Positions 39,537 through 45,932 of a stretch of 45,932 bases of DNA are shown here, piece by piece. Below the pieces are notes generated by a model, which saw nothing but the letters and a program-made list of their open reading frames with translations, ran no database searches and was not told where the DNA came from. Source of the stretch: Anaerolineaceae bacterium (GTDB lineage: Bacteria > Chloroflexota > Anaerolineae > JAAYZQ01); assembly GCA_012514775.1 (NCBI GenBank), contig JAAYZQ010000097.1, positions 1 through 45,932 of the forward strand. The letters are read 5' to 3'. A program made the position numbers and the translations under genes. Each line of letters opens with the position of its first letter. The first letter of the stretch is position 1.

Positions 39537-40406
39537 CTAATACAGCGGCGTGACGATGAGATCGTCAAAGCTGGCCGTCCAGGTTTCGTGGGTCTTGAAG
39601 CCCACGGTGCCCTTCAAGAAGGGCTCCTTGGTGTCGACATAGTCGATGACCTTTTCATCGTCCAGCCAGACAACAGTCCTCGGGCCGCGCACTTCTACGG
39701 CCAATTTGTACCATTGCTCGCGATAGAAGGGCTTGTACAGCGGGGTTTCGGCCAACACGTACACGTTGTTAAAACAGTAGAGGTTCTGCGGATTTTCGCA
39801 GGCGTCTCCGACACAGTCGTCCACGGTCTGGATCTGGGTGAGGCGCACGACCAGGTTGTCCCTGTCGGGTTTGCCGGCAACGACGACATAGTAGCCGGTG
39901 ACCCATTGGGCGCGGATAGTGACCCCCTCCTCGTACTCGTATTGCCCCCGCACCCAGAGGCCGATGGGGTCGCCGTCGATGACGCTCCAGTTGTGCTCCT
40001 TGTCCACGCCACCGCGCAGGAGCAACTTGGTCTCGACGCGGTAGTCGGTCCAGTCCTCGGCTCCGGCACCCAAATACATCAACAGGGCATCGGCGGCCTC
40101 CTTGTCGGGGCTGACGCAGCAATTGTGGGTGGCATCCAGCGTGTTTACTTGATCAGTGTTGTTGGTGAAAACGACGGTGTAGGTGACGAGACCACCGCTT
40201 GCCACGCGGGCCGGAGAGGCATCTTTGGACATGGTGAGATCGAGGGGCTCGGCGGGCGAGGGTCCGGCCAGGGGGCCTGCCAGCGAAGGTGCGGCCAGGA
40301 TCAAGGCCAGGACGGCATGGGCACAGAAAACGACGCCCATGACGATGGGCAACGATCTCGAACGAGAGGCTGCCAGCGAGACAGCCATTTGCTCCACGCC
40401 GTTCAC
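39537..40406 (-). CDS. Shortened paralogue: fragment of a DUF11 repeat joined to a LamG/DUF1080-like domain
   Basis: About 289 residues: signal peptide (VMGVVFCAHAVLALILAAPSLA), the first 30 or so residues of a DUF11 repeat (LTMSKDASPARVASGG, TYTVVFTNN), then an abrupt switch into the middle of the same jelly-roll domain found in the neighbouring 39402-37102 protein (EAADALLMYLGAGAEDWTDY, GTVGFKTHETWTASFDDLIVTPLY). The usual HFDDG opening strands of that domain and all intervening repeats are missing. It looks like an in-frame deletion derivative of a full-length paralogue, still with a promoter and signal peptide. The GTG at 40406 follows GGAGGA and is preferred; an ATG at 40418 lacks a ribosome site. 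Confidence 0.72.
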   Translation of the reverse strand: MNGVEQMAVSLAASRSRSLPIVMGVVFCAHAVLALILAAPSLAGPLAGPSPAEPLDLTMSKDASPARVASGGLVTYTVVFTNNTDQVNTLDATHNCCVSPDKEAADALLMYLGAGAEDWTDYRVETKLLLRGGVDKEHNWSVIDGDPIGLWVRGQYEYEEGVTIRAQWVTGYYVVVAGKPDRDNLVVRLTQIQTVDDCVGDACENPQNLYCFNNVYVLAETPLYKPFYREQWYKLAVEVRGPRTVVWLDDEKVIDYVDTKEPFLKGTVGFKTHETWTASFDDLIVTPLY

Positions 40407-40498
40407 GGTCTCCTCCATGGAGAAAAAATTGCCCGGGCTTGCACAGGCTTTCCGGCATCACTCCCGCACCGGTTTTGAACCATGGCAGCAGAACGGGC
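40407..40498 (-). other. 5' leader with a GC-rich hairpin followed by a six-T run
   Basis: On the minus strand a GC-rich segment ending GCCCGGGC (40431-40438) is followed by AATTTTTT (40423-40430) before the start codon. This resembles a terminator inside the leader, so transcription attenuation is possible. The pairing of its 5' arm (TGCCGG near 40453) is imperfect. Confidence 0.35.
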
Positions 40499-40504
40499 CT
40501 GACG

Positions 40505-40534
40505 ATTGTAGCACAGGAAAAGCGCTCCTGTCAA
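40505..40534 (-). promoter_or_regulatory. Promoter of the shortened LamG-like protein gene
   Basis: On the minus strand TTGACA (40529-40534), 18 bases ending in TGC, TACAAT (40505-40510). The expected start is near 40498. Confidence 0.72.
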
Positions 40535-40579
40535 AGCGGGAACAAGGGTGGGGGTTGCCTTTTCCGCGCCCCGGGAAGT

Positions 40580-40588
40580 ATGCTATAA
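40580..40588 (+). promoter_or_regulatory. Extended -10 promoter for the MEMO-priA cluster
   Basis: TGCTATAAT, a perfect extended -10 element, 61 bases before the MEMO ATG. The -35 position (TTTCCG) is poor, as is common with extended -10 promoters. Confidence 0.65.
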
Positions 40589-40649
40589 TAGGGCCACGCG
40601 ATACAGAAGCCCAGAGTCGATGTGCCTGGGAAGGGCGAGGAGGTGGCGC

Positions 40650-41516
40650 ATGAGCACGTCGGGACGGAGCGTTCGCCGGCCGGTCATTGCCGGGAGCTGG
40701 TACCCTGGCACCGAGCGGTCCCTGGCCCGCACCGTGGACGATTACCTTCAGGCGGTGGAGCAACAGCCCGTGCCCGGGGTGCTGCTGGGGCTCATTGCGC
40801 CCCACGCCGGCTATGCCTACTCCGGCCAGACAGCGGCCTATGCCTACCGCCAGCTCGCGGGGCGGAAGGTCGAGACTGTCGTGCTGCTGGGTCCGAGCCA
40901 CCGCGCCTGGGTAGGCGATTACGCAACGAGCGCCGAAGATGCATACGCTACGCCCCTGGGAGAGGTTGCCCTGGATCAGGAGTTTATCGAGGCCCTTGCG
41001 GAGCGCGTTCCCCTGAACCGCATCCGGGACGACGCCGAGCATGCACTCGAGATCCAACTGCCCTTCATGCAGCGAGAGCTGGGCACCTTTCGCCTGGTTC
41101 CCATCCTCATGAGCGCCGACGAGCCGGAAGTCGCCCGGGAGCTGGCCGTGCACCTGGCCGAAATCGCCAGTGCCCGCGGCGACGGGCAGGCAGGACACGT
41201 GTTGTTCGTGGCCAGCTCCGACCTGCACCACATCGACGACTATGAGCAGGTGGCGCGCCGCGACGCAGCCGTGCGGGAGGCCCTGGCGGCCATGGACGTG
41301 CAGGCGCTCACGGCCCGGCTCATGGCTCCCCAGTGCACGGTGTGTGGCCGGTTGCCGATTCTCACGGTGGTGCACGCCGCCCGCGCCCTGGGCGCCGACG
41401 CCGTGCAGATCTTGTACCATACCAACTCGGCCGAAGTGACCGGCGAGCGCAGGCGCGGCCAGTACTGCGTCGGCTACATGGCCGCGGCCATTTACCAGGC
41501 AGCCCGGGACAGGTAG
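40650..41516 (+). CDS. amrB: AmmeMemoRadiSam system protein B (MEMO family)
   Basis: 288 residues covering the whole MEMO fold, related to extradiol dioxygenases. The conserved metal-site and pocket residues are visible: PHAGYAYSG, LLGPSHRAW, ASSDLHHIDDY and VCGRLPI. The family's biochemical role is unsettled; in bacteria it is often encoded with an AMMECR1 protein and a radical SAM enzyme. Neither partner is in this window, so here it stands apart and precedes priA. Its stop overlaps the priA start by one base. GGAGG lies 7 bases before the ATG. Confidence 0.92.
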   Translation: MSTSGRSVRRPVIAGSWYPGTERSLARTVDDYLQAVEQQPVPGVLLGLIAPHAGYAYSGQTAAYAYRQLAGRKVETVVLLGPSHRAWVGDYATSAEDAYATPLGEVALDQEFIEALAERVPLNRIRDDAEHALEIQLPFMQRELGTFRLVPILMSADEPEVARELAVHLAEIASARGDGQAGHVLFVASSDLHHIDDYEQVARRDAAVREALAAMDVQALTARLMAPQCTVCGRLPILTVVHAARALGADAVQILYHTNSAEVTGERRRGQYCVGYMAAAIYQAARDR

Positions 41517-44485
41517 TGTACGCGAACGTCGTCGTCGACCGACCCATCCAGCGGCGCCCACCGCCGGGCGCCGATCCACAGCGAGGCCGGAGCGGTGCGG
41601 AAAGCCTGACGTACCGGCTGCCCGAGGGCCTGCGAGAGGAGGCCGCCGTGGGGCACCTGGTGCAGGTACCCCTACGCGGCAGCACCGCCCTGGGCGTCAT
41701 CGTCGAGCTGATGGACGAGCCGCCTCCGAGCCTCTCGCCGGACGTCGAGATCCGCGACGTGGGGAATATCCTCGATCCGCTGCCCGTGGTAACCGGGGCC
41801 CAGATCGCCCTCGCCCGCTGGATTGCCTACGAGTACCTGGCACCGCTGAACCGGGCCCTGCGGCTGACGCTGCCCCCCGGCCTCGAAGAGCGCACGTTCA
41901 TCACCGTCTGCCGCTCGGCGCGGCAACAGCCGCCGGATGGGCTAACCGCCGAAGAAGAGGAAGTCCTGCGGCTGCTCCAGCGGCGCCGCGGCCGGGTACG
42001 ACAGAGCGCGCTGCTCAACCAGATACGGGCCGACGATCCCGAGGGGTTGCTGGCCTCCCTGGCCGATCGCGGCCTGGTGGACGTGCAGCCCAGCCTGGTG
42101 CCGCCCCAGCCCGCGCCACCGCGGGTGCAATACGTCCGCGTCCTGGCCGACGACGAGACGCTGGAGGCGGAGGTGCCGCGCCTGGGCCACCCTTCCAAGC
42201 AGGGCGACGCGCTGCTCGTGATCGCCCGCCGCGCCGGGTCGCCCCTGACGCTGAGCCAGGTCTGCGAGTTGGCCGGGTGCACCGCAGCAACGGTCCAGAG
42301 CCTGGCGGAGAAAGGCTGGGTGCGATTGACCCGGCGGCGAACGGTCGTGTCGGCCCGGGCCGGGGCACAGCCGGCCGACGCGGGATCGGCACCGCTGCAG
42401 ACCAAAGCCATGGAAGCACTCCTGGCCCGCGGCGGCACGGCAGAGCTGCGGGCGTTTCTGCGCGAGACCGGCGTCGGTACGAACATCATCACCGCGCTGG
42501 AGAAAAAGGGGCTGGCCTGCCGCGTTCAAGAAGAGCCTTTGGTGCTGCTGGCCCTGCCGCCCGCCCAGGTGCTGGACCGGGTGGTGGCGCTGCGGGGCGG
42601 CGAGAAGCAGCGGGCGGTGCTGGGGGCCCTGCGCGGCCGGCCGGGACGGGTGTGGGTCGGCGGCCTCTATGCCGAGACCGGGGCCGACCTGCCGACGCTG
42701 CGCTCGCTGGCCGAGAGAGGCCTCGTCAGCCTGCACGCCGAGGAGCACGACCGCCCGGCGCCGAGGCAGGAGCGGCCGGCCCGCCTTACTGCCGAGCAGC
42801 AGCGTGCCTGGGAGGCCATCGCCCCCAAGCTGAGCCTCCGGCGGCCCGGCGAAGAACCGTTTGTGGCGCTCCTCCACGGCGTGACGGGCTCGGGCAAGAC
42901 CGAGATCTATCTCCGGGCCCTGGAGGCGACACTGGCGGCCGGCCGGCGCGCCATCGTCCTGGTGCCCGAGATCAGCCTCACCCCGCAGACGGTACAGCGC
43001 TTCGAGGCGCGCTTTCCCGGGCGCGTGGCGGTGCTGCACAGCGAGCTGAGCCAGGGCCAGCGCTACGCTGCCTGGAACCGGGTGCGCTGCGGCGAGGCCG
43101 ACGTGGTCATCGGCCCGCGGTCGGCCCTCTTTGCGCCCGTCAAGCGCCTGGGACTGGTGATCCTCGACGAAGCCCACGACACGTCATACAAGCAGGACGA
43201 TCCCATTCCCGCGCCCAGCTATCACGCCCGCGACGCCGCCATCGCCCTGGGGCGCATTGCCGGGGCCGCAGTGGTGCTGGGCAGCGCCACGCCCGACCTG
43301 GTGACCTATTTCCGGGCGGGCGGCGGGGCAGGGCCCGGGCAACGGCAGGCGCCCTATCGCCTGCTGGAGCTGAAGCAGCGCGTTCTGCCGTCCCGGGGGA
43401 ACGGGCCGGCCGGCACGGCGCCTCTGCCCCCGGTACGCCTGGTCGACCTGCGCCAGGAGCTGCGGGCCGGCAACCGGGGCATTTTCTCCCGCGCCCTGGC
43501 AGAGGCTCTGCGGCACACGTTGGAGGCGGGCGAGCAGGCCATCCTTTTCCTGAACCGCCGGGGCAGCGCCACCTTTGTCCTCTGCCGCGACTGTGGCGCG
43601 GTGGTCCGCTGCCCGGCCTGCGACCTGCCCCTGGCCTATCACGGCCCGTCGCCCGAGGACGAGCCGGAGGTTGCGGCAAGACGGCCTGCGGTCGAGGGCC
43701 TGGTCTGCCACCACTGCAACCGGAGACAGCCGCCGCCCCGCTCCTGCCCGTCCTGCGGCGGGCGCCGCATTCGCTATTTTGGGTTGGGCACCGAGAGGGT
43801 CGAAGAGGCGGTGCGCCAGGCATGGCCCGAAGCCCGGCTGCTTCGCTGGGACAGCGACACGGCCAGTGGGCTCGACCACGCGCGCTTCCTGGAGGCCTTT
43901 GCCGCCGGCCGTGCCGACGTGCTCGTCGGCACGCAGATGATCACCAAGGGGCTCGACCTGCCACGGGTCACACTCGTGGGCGTCGTCTCGGCCGACACGG
44001 CGCTGAACCTGCCCGATTACCGGGCCGCGGAGCAAACCTTTCAATTGCTCACCCAGGTTGCCGGCCGGGCGGGACGCAGCCACCGGGGTGGGCAGGTCAT
44101 CGTCCAGACCTACAACCCCGAGCATTATGCCATCCAGGCCGCGGCGCAGCACGACTACCGGCGTTTCTACCAGCAGGAGACTGCCTATCGCCGCCACCTG
44201 GGCTACCCCCCCTACAGCCGCCTCGTGGCCCTGCGCTATAGCGATCCCGACGCCCATCGCTGCCGCGTGGAAGCGGAGCGCATGGGGGGCTGGCTGGCGG
44301 CCGAGATCCGTCGTCTGGGCACGGCAGCGACCCTCGTGGGCCCGGCCCCCTGCTTTTACAGCCGCCTGTCAGGCCACAGCCGCTGGCAGATCGTGGTCCG
44401 GGCCCGGGATCCGGTGCCCCTGCTGCGGGACCTGGTGCTGCCCCTGGGCTGGCAGGTGGACGTCGACCCCATCAGCCTGTTATAG
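41516..44485 (+). CDS. priA: Primosomal replication restart helicase PriA, unusually long
   Basis: 989 residues; typical PriA is 700-830. The N-terminal 3'-DNA-binding domain is recognisable (LTYRLPEGLREEAAVGHLVQV, LGVIVEL), then an extended stretch of winged-helix-like segments (about 140-440), then the helicase core: Walker A TGSGKTEIY, LVPEISLTPQT, DEAH box ILDEAHDTSYKQ, LGSATP, two zinc knuckles formed by eight Cys (CRDC, CPAC, CHHC, CPSC), GTQMITKGLDLPRV and QVAGRAGRS. It reloads the replicative helicase at stalled forks. The GTG at 41516 is chosen because it overlaps the MEMO stop and restores the full N-terminus; the open frame further upstream lies inside the MEMO gene. The extra length sits mainly before the helicase core. 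Confidence 0.94.
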   Translation: MYANVVVDRPIQRRPPPGADPQRGRSGAESLTYRLPEGLREEAAVGHLVQVPLRGSTALGVIVELMDEPPPSLSPDVEIRDVGNILDPLPVVTGAQIALARWIAYEYLAPLNRALRLTLPPGLEERTFITVCRSARQQPPDGLTAEEEEVLRLLQRRRGRVRQSALLNQIRADDPEGLLASLADRGLVDVQPSLVPPQPAPPRVQYVRVLADDETLEAEVPRLGHPSKQGDALLVIARRAGSPLTLSQVCELAGCTAATVQSLAEKGWVRLTRRRTVVSARAGAQPADAGSAPLQTKAMEALLARGGTAELRAFLRETGVGTNIITALEKKGLACRVQEEPLVLLALPPAQVLDRVVALRGGEKQRAVLGALRGRPGRVWVGGLYAETGADLPTLRSLAERGLVSLHAEEHDRPAPRQERPARLTAEQQRAWEAIAPKLSLRRPGEEPFVALLHGVTGSGKTEIYLRALEATLAAGRRAIVLVPEISLTPQTVQRFEARFPGRVAVLHSELSQGQRYAAWNRVRCGEADVVIGPRSALFAPVKRLGLVILDEAHDTSYKQDDPIPAPSYHARDAAIALGRIAGAAVVLGSATPDLVTYFRAGGGAGPGQRQAPYRLLELKQRVLPSRGNGPAGTAPLPPVRLVDLRQELRAGNRGIFSRALAEALRHTLEAGEQAILFLNRRGSATFVLCRDCGAVVRCPACDLPLAYHGPSPEDEPEVAARRPAVEGLVCHHCNRRQPPPRSCPSCGGRRIRYFGLGTERVEEAVRQAWPEARLLRWDSDTASGLDHARFLEAFAAGRADVLVGTQMITKGLDLPRVTLVGVVSADTALNLPDYRAAEQTFQLLTQVAGRAGRSHRGGQVIVQTYNPEHYAIQAAAQHDYRRFYQQETAYRRHLGYPPYSRLVALRYSDPDAHRCRVEAERMGGWLAAEIRRLGTAATLVGPAPCFYSRLSGHSRWQIVVRARDPVPLLRDLVLPLGWQVDVDPISLL

Positions 44486-44515
44486 GCGAACGCAATCCAC
44501 GAGGACAGGAGCGCC

Positions 44516-45169
44516 ATGAAGCTATTGTTGATCCGTCACGGTCAATCGATGGGCAATGCCGAGCACCGGATGCAGGGACACTATGATACCTCACTGTCAG
44601 AGCTTGGCCGCGCCCAGGCCAGCCTGCTGGCCGAGCGGCTCCGGCGCGAGGGCTGGCAACTGGCGGCCCTGGTTGCCAGCCCGCTGCGGCGCGCTGCCGA
44701 GACGGCCGGGATCGTGGCGGCTGCCCTGGAGTTGCCAGTCACGTGGGACGAGCGGCTGCTGGAGTACGACATCGGGCGGCTCAGCGGCGTGGTGTGGACT
44801 GACGTCGAGAGGCTGTTTCCGGAGGTCTGGCAGCAGTTGCAGGGCAGCGGGCCCGTGGGCTTTCCAGGCGAGGAGGGCCTGGACGTCTTCCAGCGGCGCG
44901 TATCATCCCTGATGGATGATCTGCGCGGGCGCTACCAGGACGATGAGGTGGTGGGCTTGATATCGCACGGTGGCACGCTGTCGATGCTGATCTGCTGTGC
45001 CCTGAACCTACCGCCACGCCGGCCGCAGCCCTTTCGCCTGAGCAATAGCTCGTTGAGCATCCTGGAATTTCAGCGGCGCGGGCCGGCGGTAACCTTGCTC
45101 AACGACACGCACCACCTCGACGGACTGACAGGCGACAGGCCCTCTCCGGTGGGGAGAGAGCCGAGGTGA
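44516..45169 (+). CDS. Histidine phosphatase superfamily protein (phosphoglycerate mutase-like)
   Basis: 217 residues with the superfamily's catalytic motif LIRHGQSMGN (nucleophile His in RHG), the phosphate-binding Arg in SPLRRAAETA, the Glu in LLEYDIGRLSG and the second His in ISHGGTLSML. These enzymes remove phosphate from sugars, nucleotides or proteins; members such as CobC and GpmB cannot be told apart from sequence alone. It follows priA by 30 bases in the same direction. The last 11 or so residues come from a CTCTCC/GGAGAG inverted-repeat element that runs into the stop, so the natural C-terminus may once have been shorter. Confidence 0.9.
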   Translation: MKLLLIRHGQSMGNAEHRMQGHYDTSLSELGRAQASLLAERLRREGWQLAALVASPLRRAAETAGIVAAALELPVTWDERLLEYDIGRLSGVVWTDVERLFPEVWQQLQGSGPVGFPGEEGLDVFQRRVSSLMDDLRGRYQDDEVVGLISHGGTLSMLICCALNLPPRRPQPFRLSNSSLSILEFQRRGPAVTLLNDTHHLDGLTGDRPSPVGREPR

Positions 45170-45200
45170 GGAAAGGCCGCACCAAAACCGACACCGCATT

Positions 45201-45229
45201 TTGTGAGACGGGCCGTCCTGTGCTATACT
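45201..45229 (+). promoter_or_regulatory. tRNA promoter
   Basis: TTGTGA (45201-45206), 17 bases ending in TGC, TATACT (45224-45229), ending 10 bases before the tRNA. Confidence 0.65.
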
Positions 45230-45239
45230 ACTCCCACAT

Positions 45240-45312
45240 GCCCCAGTAGCTCAGAGGATAGAGCAGTGGTTTCCTAAACCATGTGTCGCAGGTTCGACTC
45301 CTGCCTGGGGTA
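45240..45312 (+). tRNA. tRNA-Arg (anticodon CCT)
   Basis: A full cloverleaf can be drawn: acceptor GCCCCAG/CTGGGGT (G1-U72 wobble), D arm GCTC...GAGC, anticodon stem GTGGT/ACCAT around loop TTCCTAA (anticodon CCT, reads AGG), a 5-base variable loop, T arm GCAGG TTCGACT CCTGC, discriminator A. CCA is not encoded. Confidence 0.95.
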
Positions 45313-45318
45313 CTCGTC

Positions 45319-45932
45319 CTAGAGTCGCCGGCTCCTGAAGGCCCGTTCCGACGCCGACCCTGCAACCGGGTCGACCACTCTCCCCGAGCCGGCTGCCGCC
45401 TCGCCCTCGTCACAATCCTGGAAGCACTCGTAGGATAGCGCGCTGCTCTTTGGGAAAAGCAGGGCCAGGATCCAGTTAAGGGCCACGCGCAGGCGGTTCT
45501 GCCAGCCCACCAGGCCCAGCAGATAGTAGAACTTCCACATAAGCCACGCCGGCAATCCCCGCAGCCTTAAACCATAGGGGTTAGCCACTCCGGAACCCTT
45601 GCCCAGCGACACCAGGTCACCAATATATGTAAAGTCGAACTGCCTGTGCTCGCCCCCGTTCAGGTCGGCGGCAATGTTGGCCGCAACCGTTGGCGCCTGC
45701 CTATAGGCCACCTGTGCCGTAGGCGGGTACACCTCGTCTGTCTCGGGATGTCGGGCGTGGGCGGCGTCTCCCATGATATAGACGCCCGGCCGCCCTGGCA
45801 CCGCCAGGTCGCTCCCGACGACGACGCGGCCCATGCGGTCCTTCTCCAGGGGCAGATCCTGGACGAGGGGCGACGCCGCGACGCCGGCCGCCCAGACGAC
45901 CACTGCCGAGGGCAGCGGCGGCCGGCCAGAGG
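45319..45932 (-). CDS. Type II NADH dehydrogenase-like FAD/NAD(P) oxidoreductase, C-terminal part (5' end outside window)
   Basis: The frame enters from the window edge. Visible parts fit the C-terminal third of pyridine nucleotide-disulfide oxidoreductases of the NDH-2 kind: PSAVVVWAAGVAASPLV, the FAD-binding GVYIMGDAAHARHPET, PPTAQVAYRQAPTVAANI, FTYIGDLVSLGKGSGVA, and a C-terminal membrane-binding amphipathic region (LRGLPAWLMWKFYYLLGLVGWQNRLRVALNWILALLFP). NDH-2 passes electrons from NADH to quinone without pumping protons. The last 35 residues are a hydrophilic tail. The gene ends seven bases from the tRNA on the opposite strand. Confidence 0.85.
   Translation of the reverse strand, partial: SGRPPLPSAVVVWAAGVAASPLVQDLPLEKDRMGRVVVGSDLAVPGRPGVYIMGDAAHARHPETDEVYPPTAQVAYRQAPTVAANIAADLNGGEHRQFDFTYIGDLVSLGKGSGVANPYGLRLRGLPAWLMWKFYYLLGLVGWQNRLRVALNWILALLFPKSSALSYECFQDCDEGEAAAGSGRVVDPVAGSASERAFRSRRL

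Noticed and set aside
40423..40480. Resemblance of the leader to part of a cobalamin riboswitch (GGAA...GTGCAAG...GGGC)
   Set aside because: The conserved B12 box and remaining stems were not found, and the downstream gene has no link to B12. The short match is probably chance in GC-rich sequence.
42277..44241. A 654-codon open frame inside priA in another frame
   Set aside because: Its translation is Arg/Gly/Pro-rich without domains, while the priA frame holds all helicase motifs.
1..45932. CRISPR arrays, insertion sequences, integrase genes or attachment sites
   Set aside because: No regularly spaced direct repeats, transposase or integrase motifs, or terminal inverted repeats with target duplications were seen. 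The tRNA at 45240 has no integrase or duplicated 3' end nearby.

Overview
The window is GC-rich bacterial chromosome, gene-dense on both strands, with good Shine-Dalgarno sites and many near-consensus sigma70 promoters. The gene content fits a Chloroflexota bacterium (Anaerolineae-like): multi-pass family 39-type glycosyltransferases with C-terminal beta-sandwich modules, secreted DUF11 and beta-propeller proteins ending in YLPL-like linkers, a LysW-like zinc ribbon and a long PriA. This assignment is inferred from gene style; no rRNA or other marker is present.

Layout. 3-1999: the end of an indolepyruvate oxidoreductase-like TPP enzyme, a probably leaderless winged-helix regulator with a degenerate receiver, and a LysW-like protein. 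2194-5337: a lipoprotein alpha-amylase divergent from a GAF/SpoIIE phosphatase that has a perfect consensus promoter. 5416-13448 (minus strand): a five-gene ABC transporter operon mixing two transporter classes. It encodes a lipoprotein fusing a family 3 (amino acid) and a family 5 (peptide) binding protein, then DppB, an enlarged DppC, an amino-acid permease fused to a seven-bladed WD40 propeller, and one GlnQ-type ATPase. No Dpp-type ATPase is present in the window. This is the strongest candidate for an undescribed system.

13776-40406: a surface island. Six large membrane glycosyltransferases (13776, 16489, 21265, 30246, 32912, 34489) are interleaved with secreted or anchored proteins: a DUF11/TolB-propeller protein, two Ycf48-like propeller proteins (one with a mucin-like stalk and translationally coupled to a glycosyltransferase), a DUF11/PKD/LamG-like protein and a shortened paralogue, an unknown secreted protein, a parvulin-type foldase lipoprotein and a sensor histidine kinase. 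The arrangement suggests export, folding and glycosylation of surface proteins.

40650-45932: a housekeeping cluster of an AmmeMemoRadiSam B (MEMO) protein, primosomal helicase PriA and a histidine phosphatase, then tRNA-Arg(CCT) and the C-terminal part of a type II NADH dehydrogenase-like flavoprotein cut by the window end. No CRISPR array, insertion sequence or rRNA was seen.
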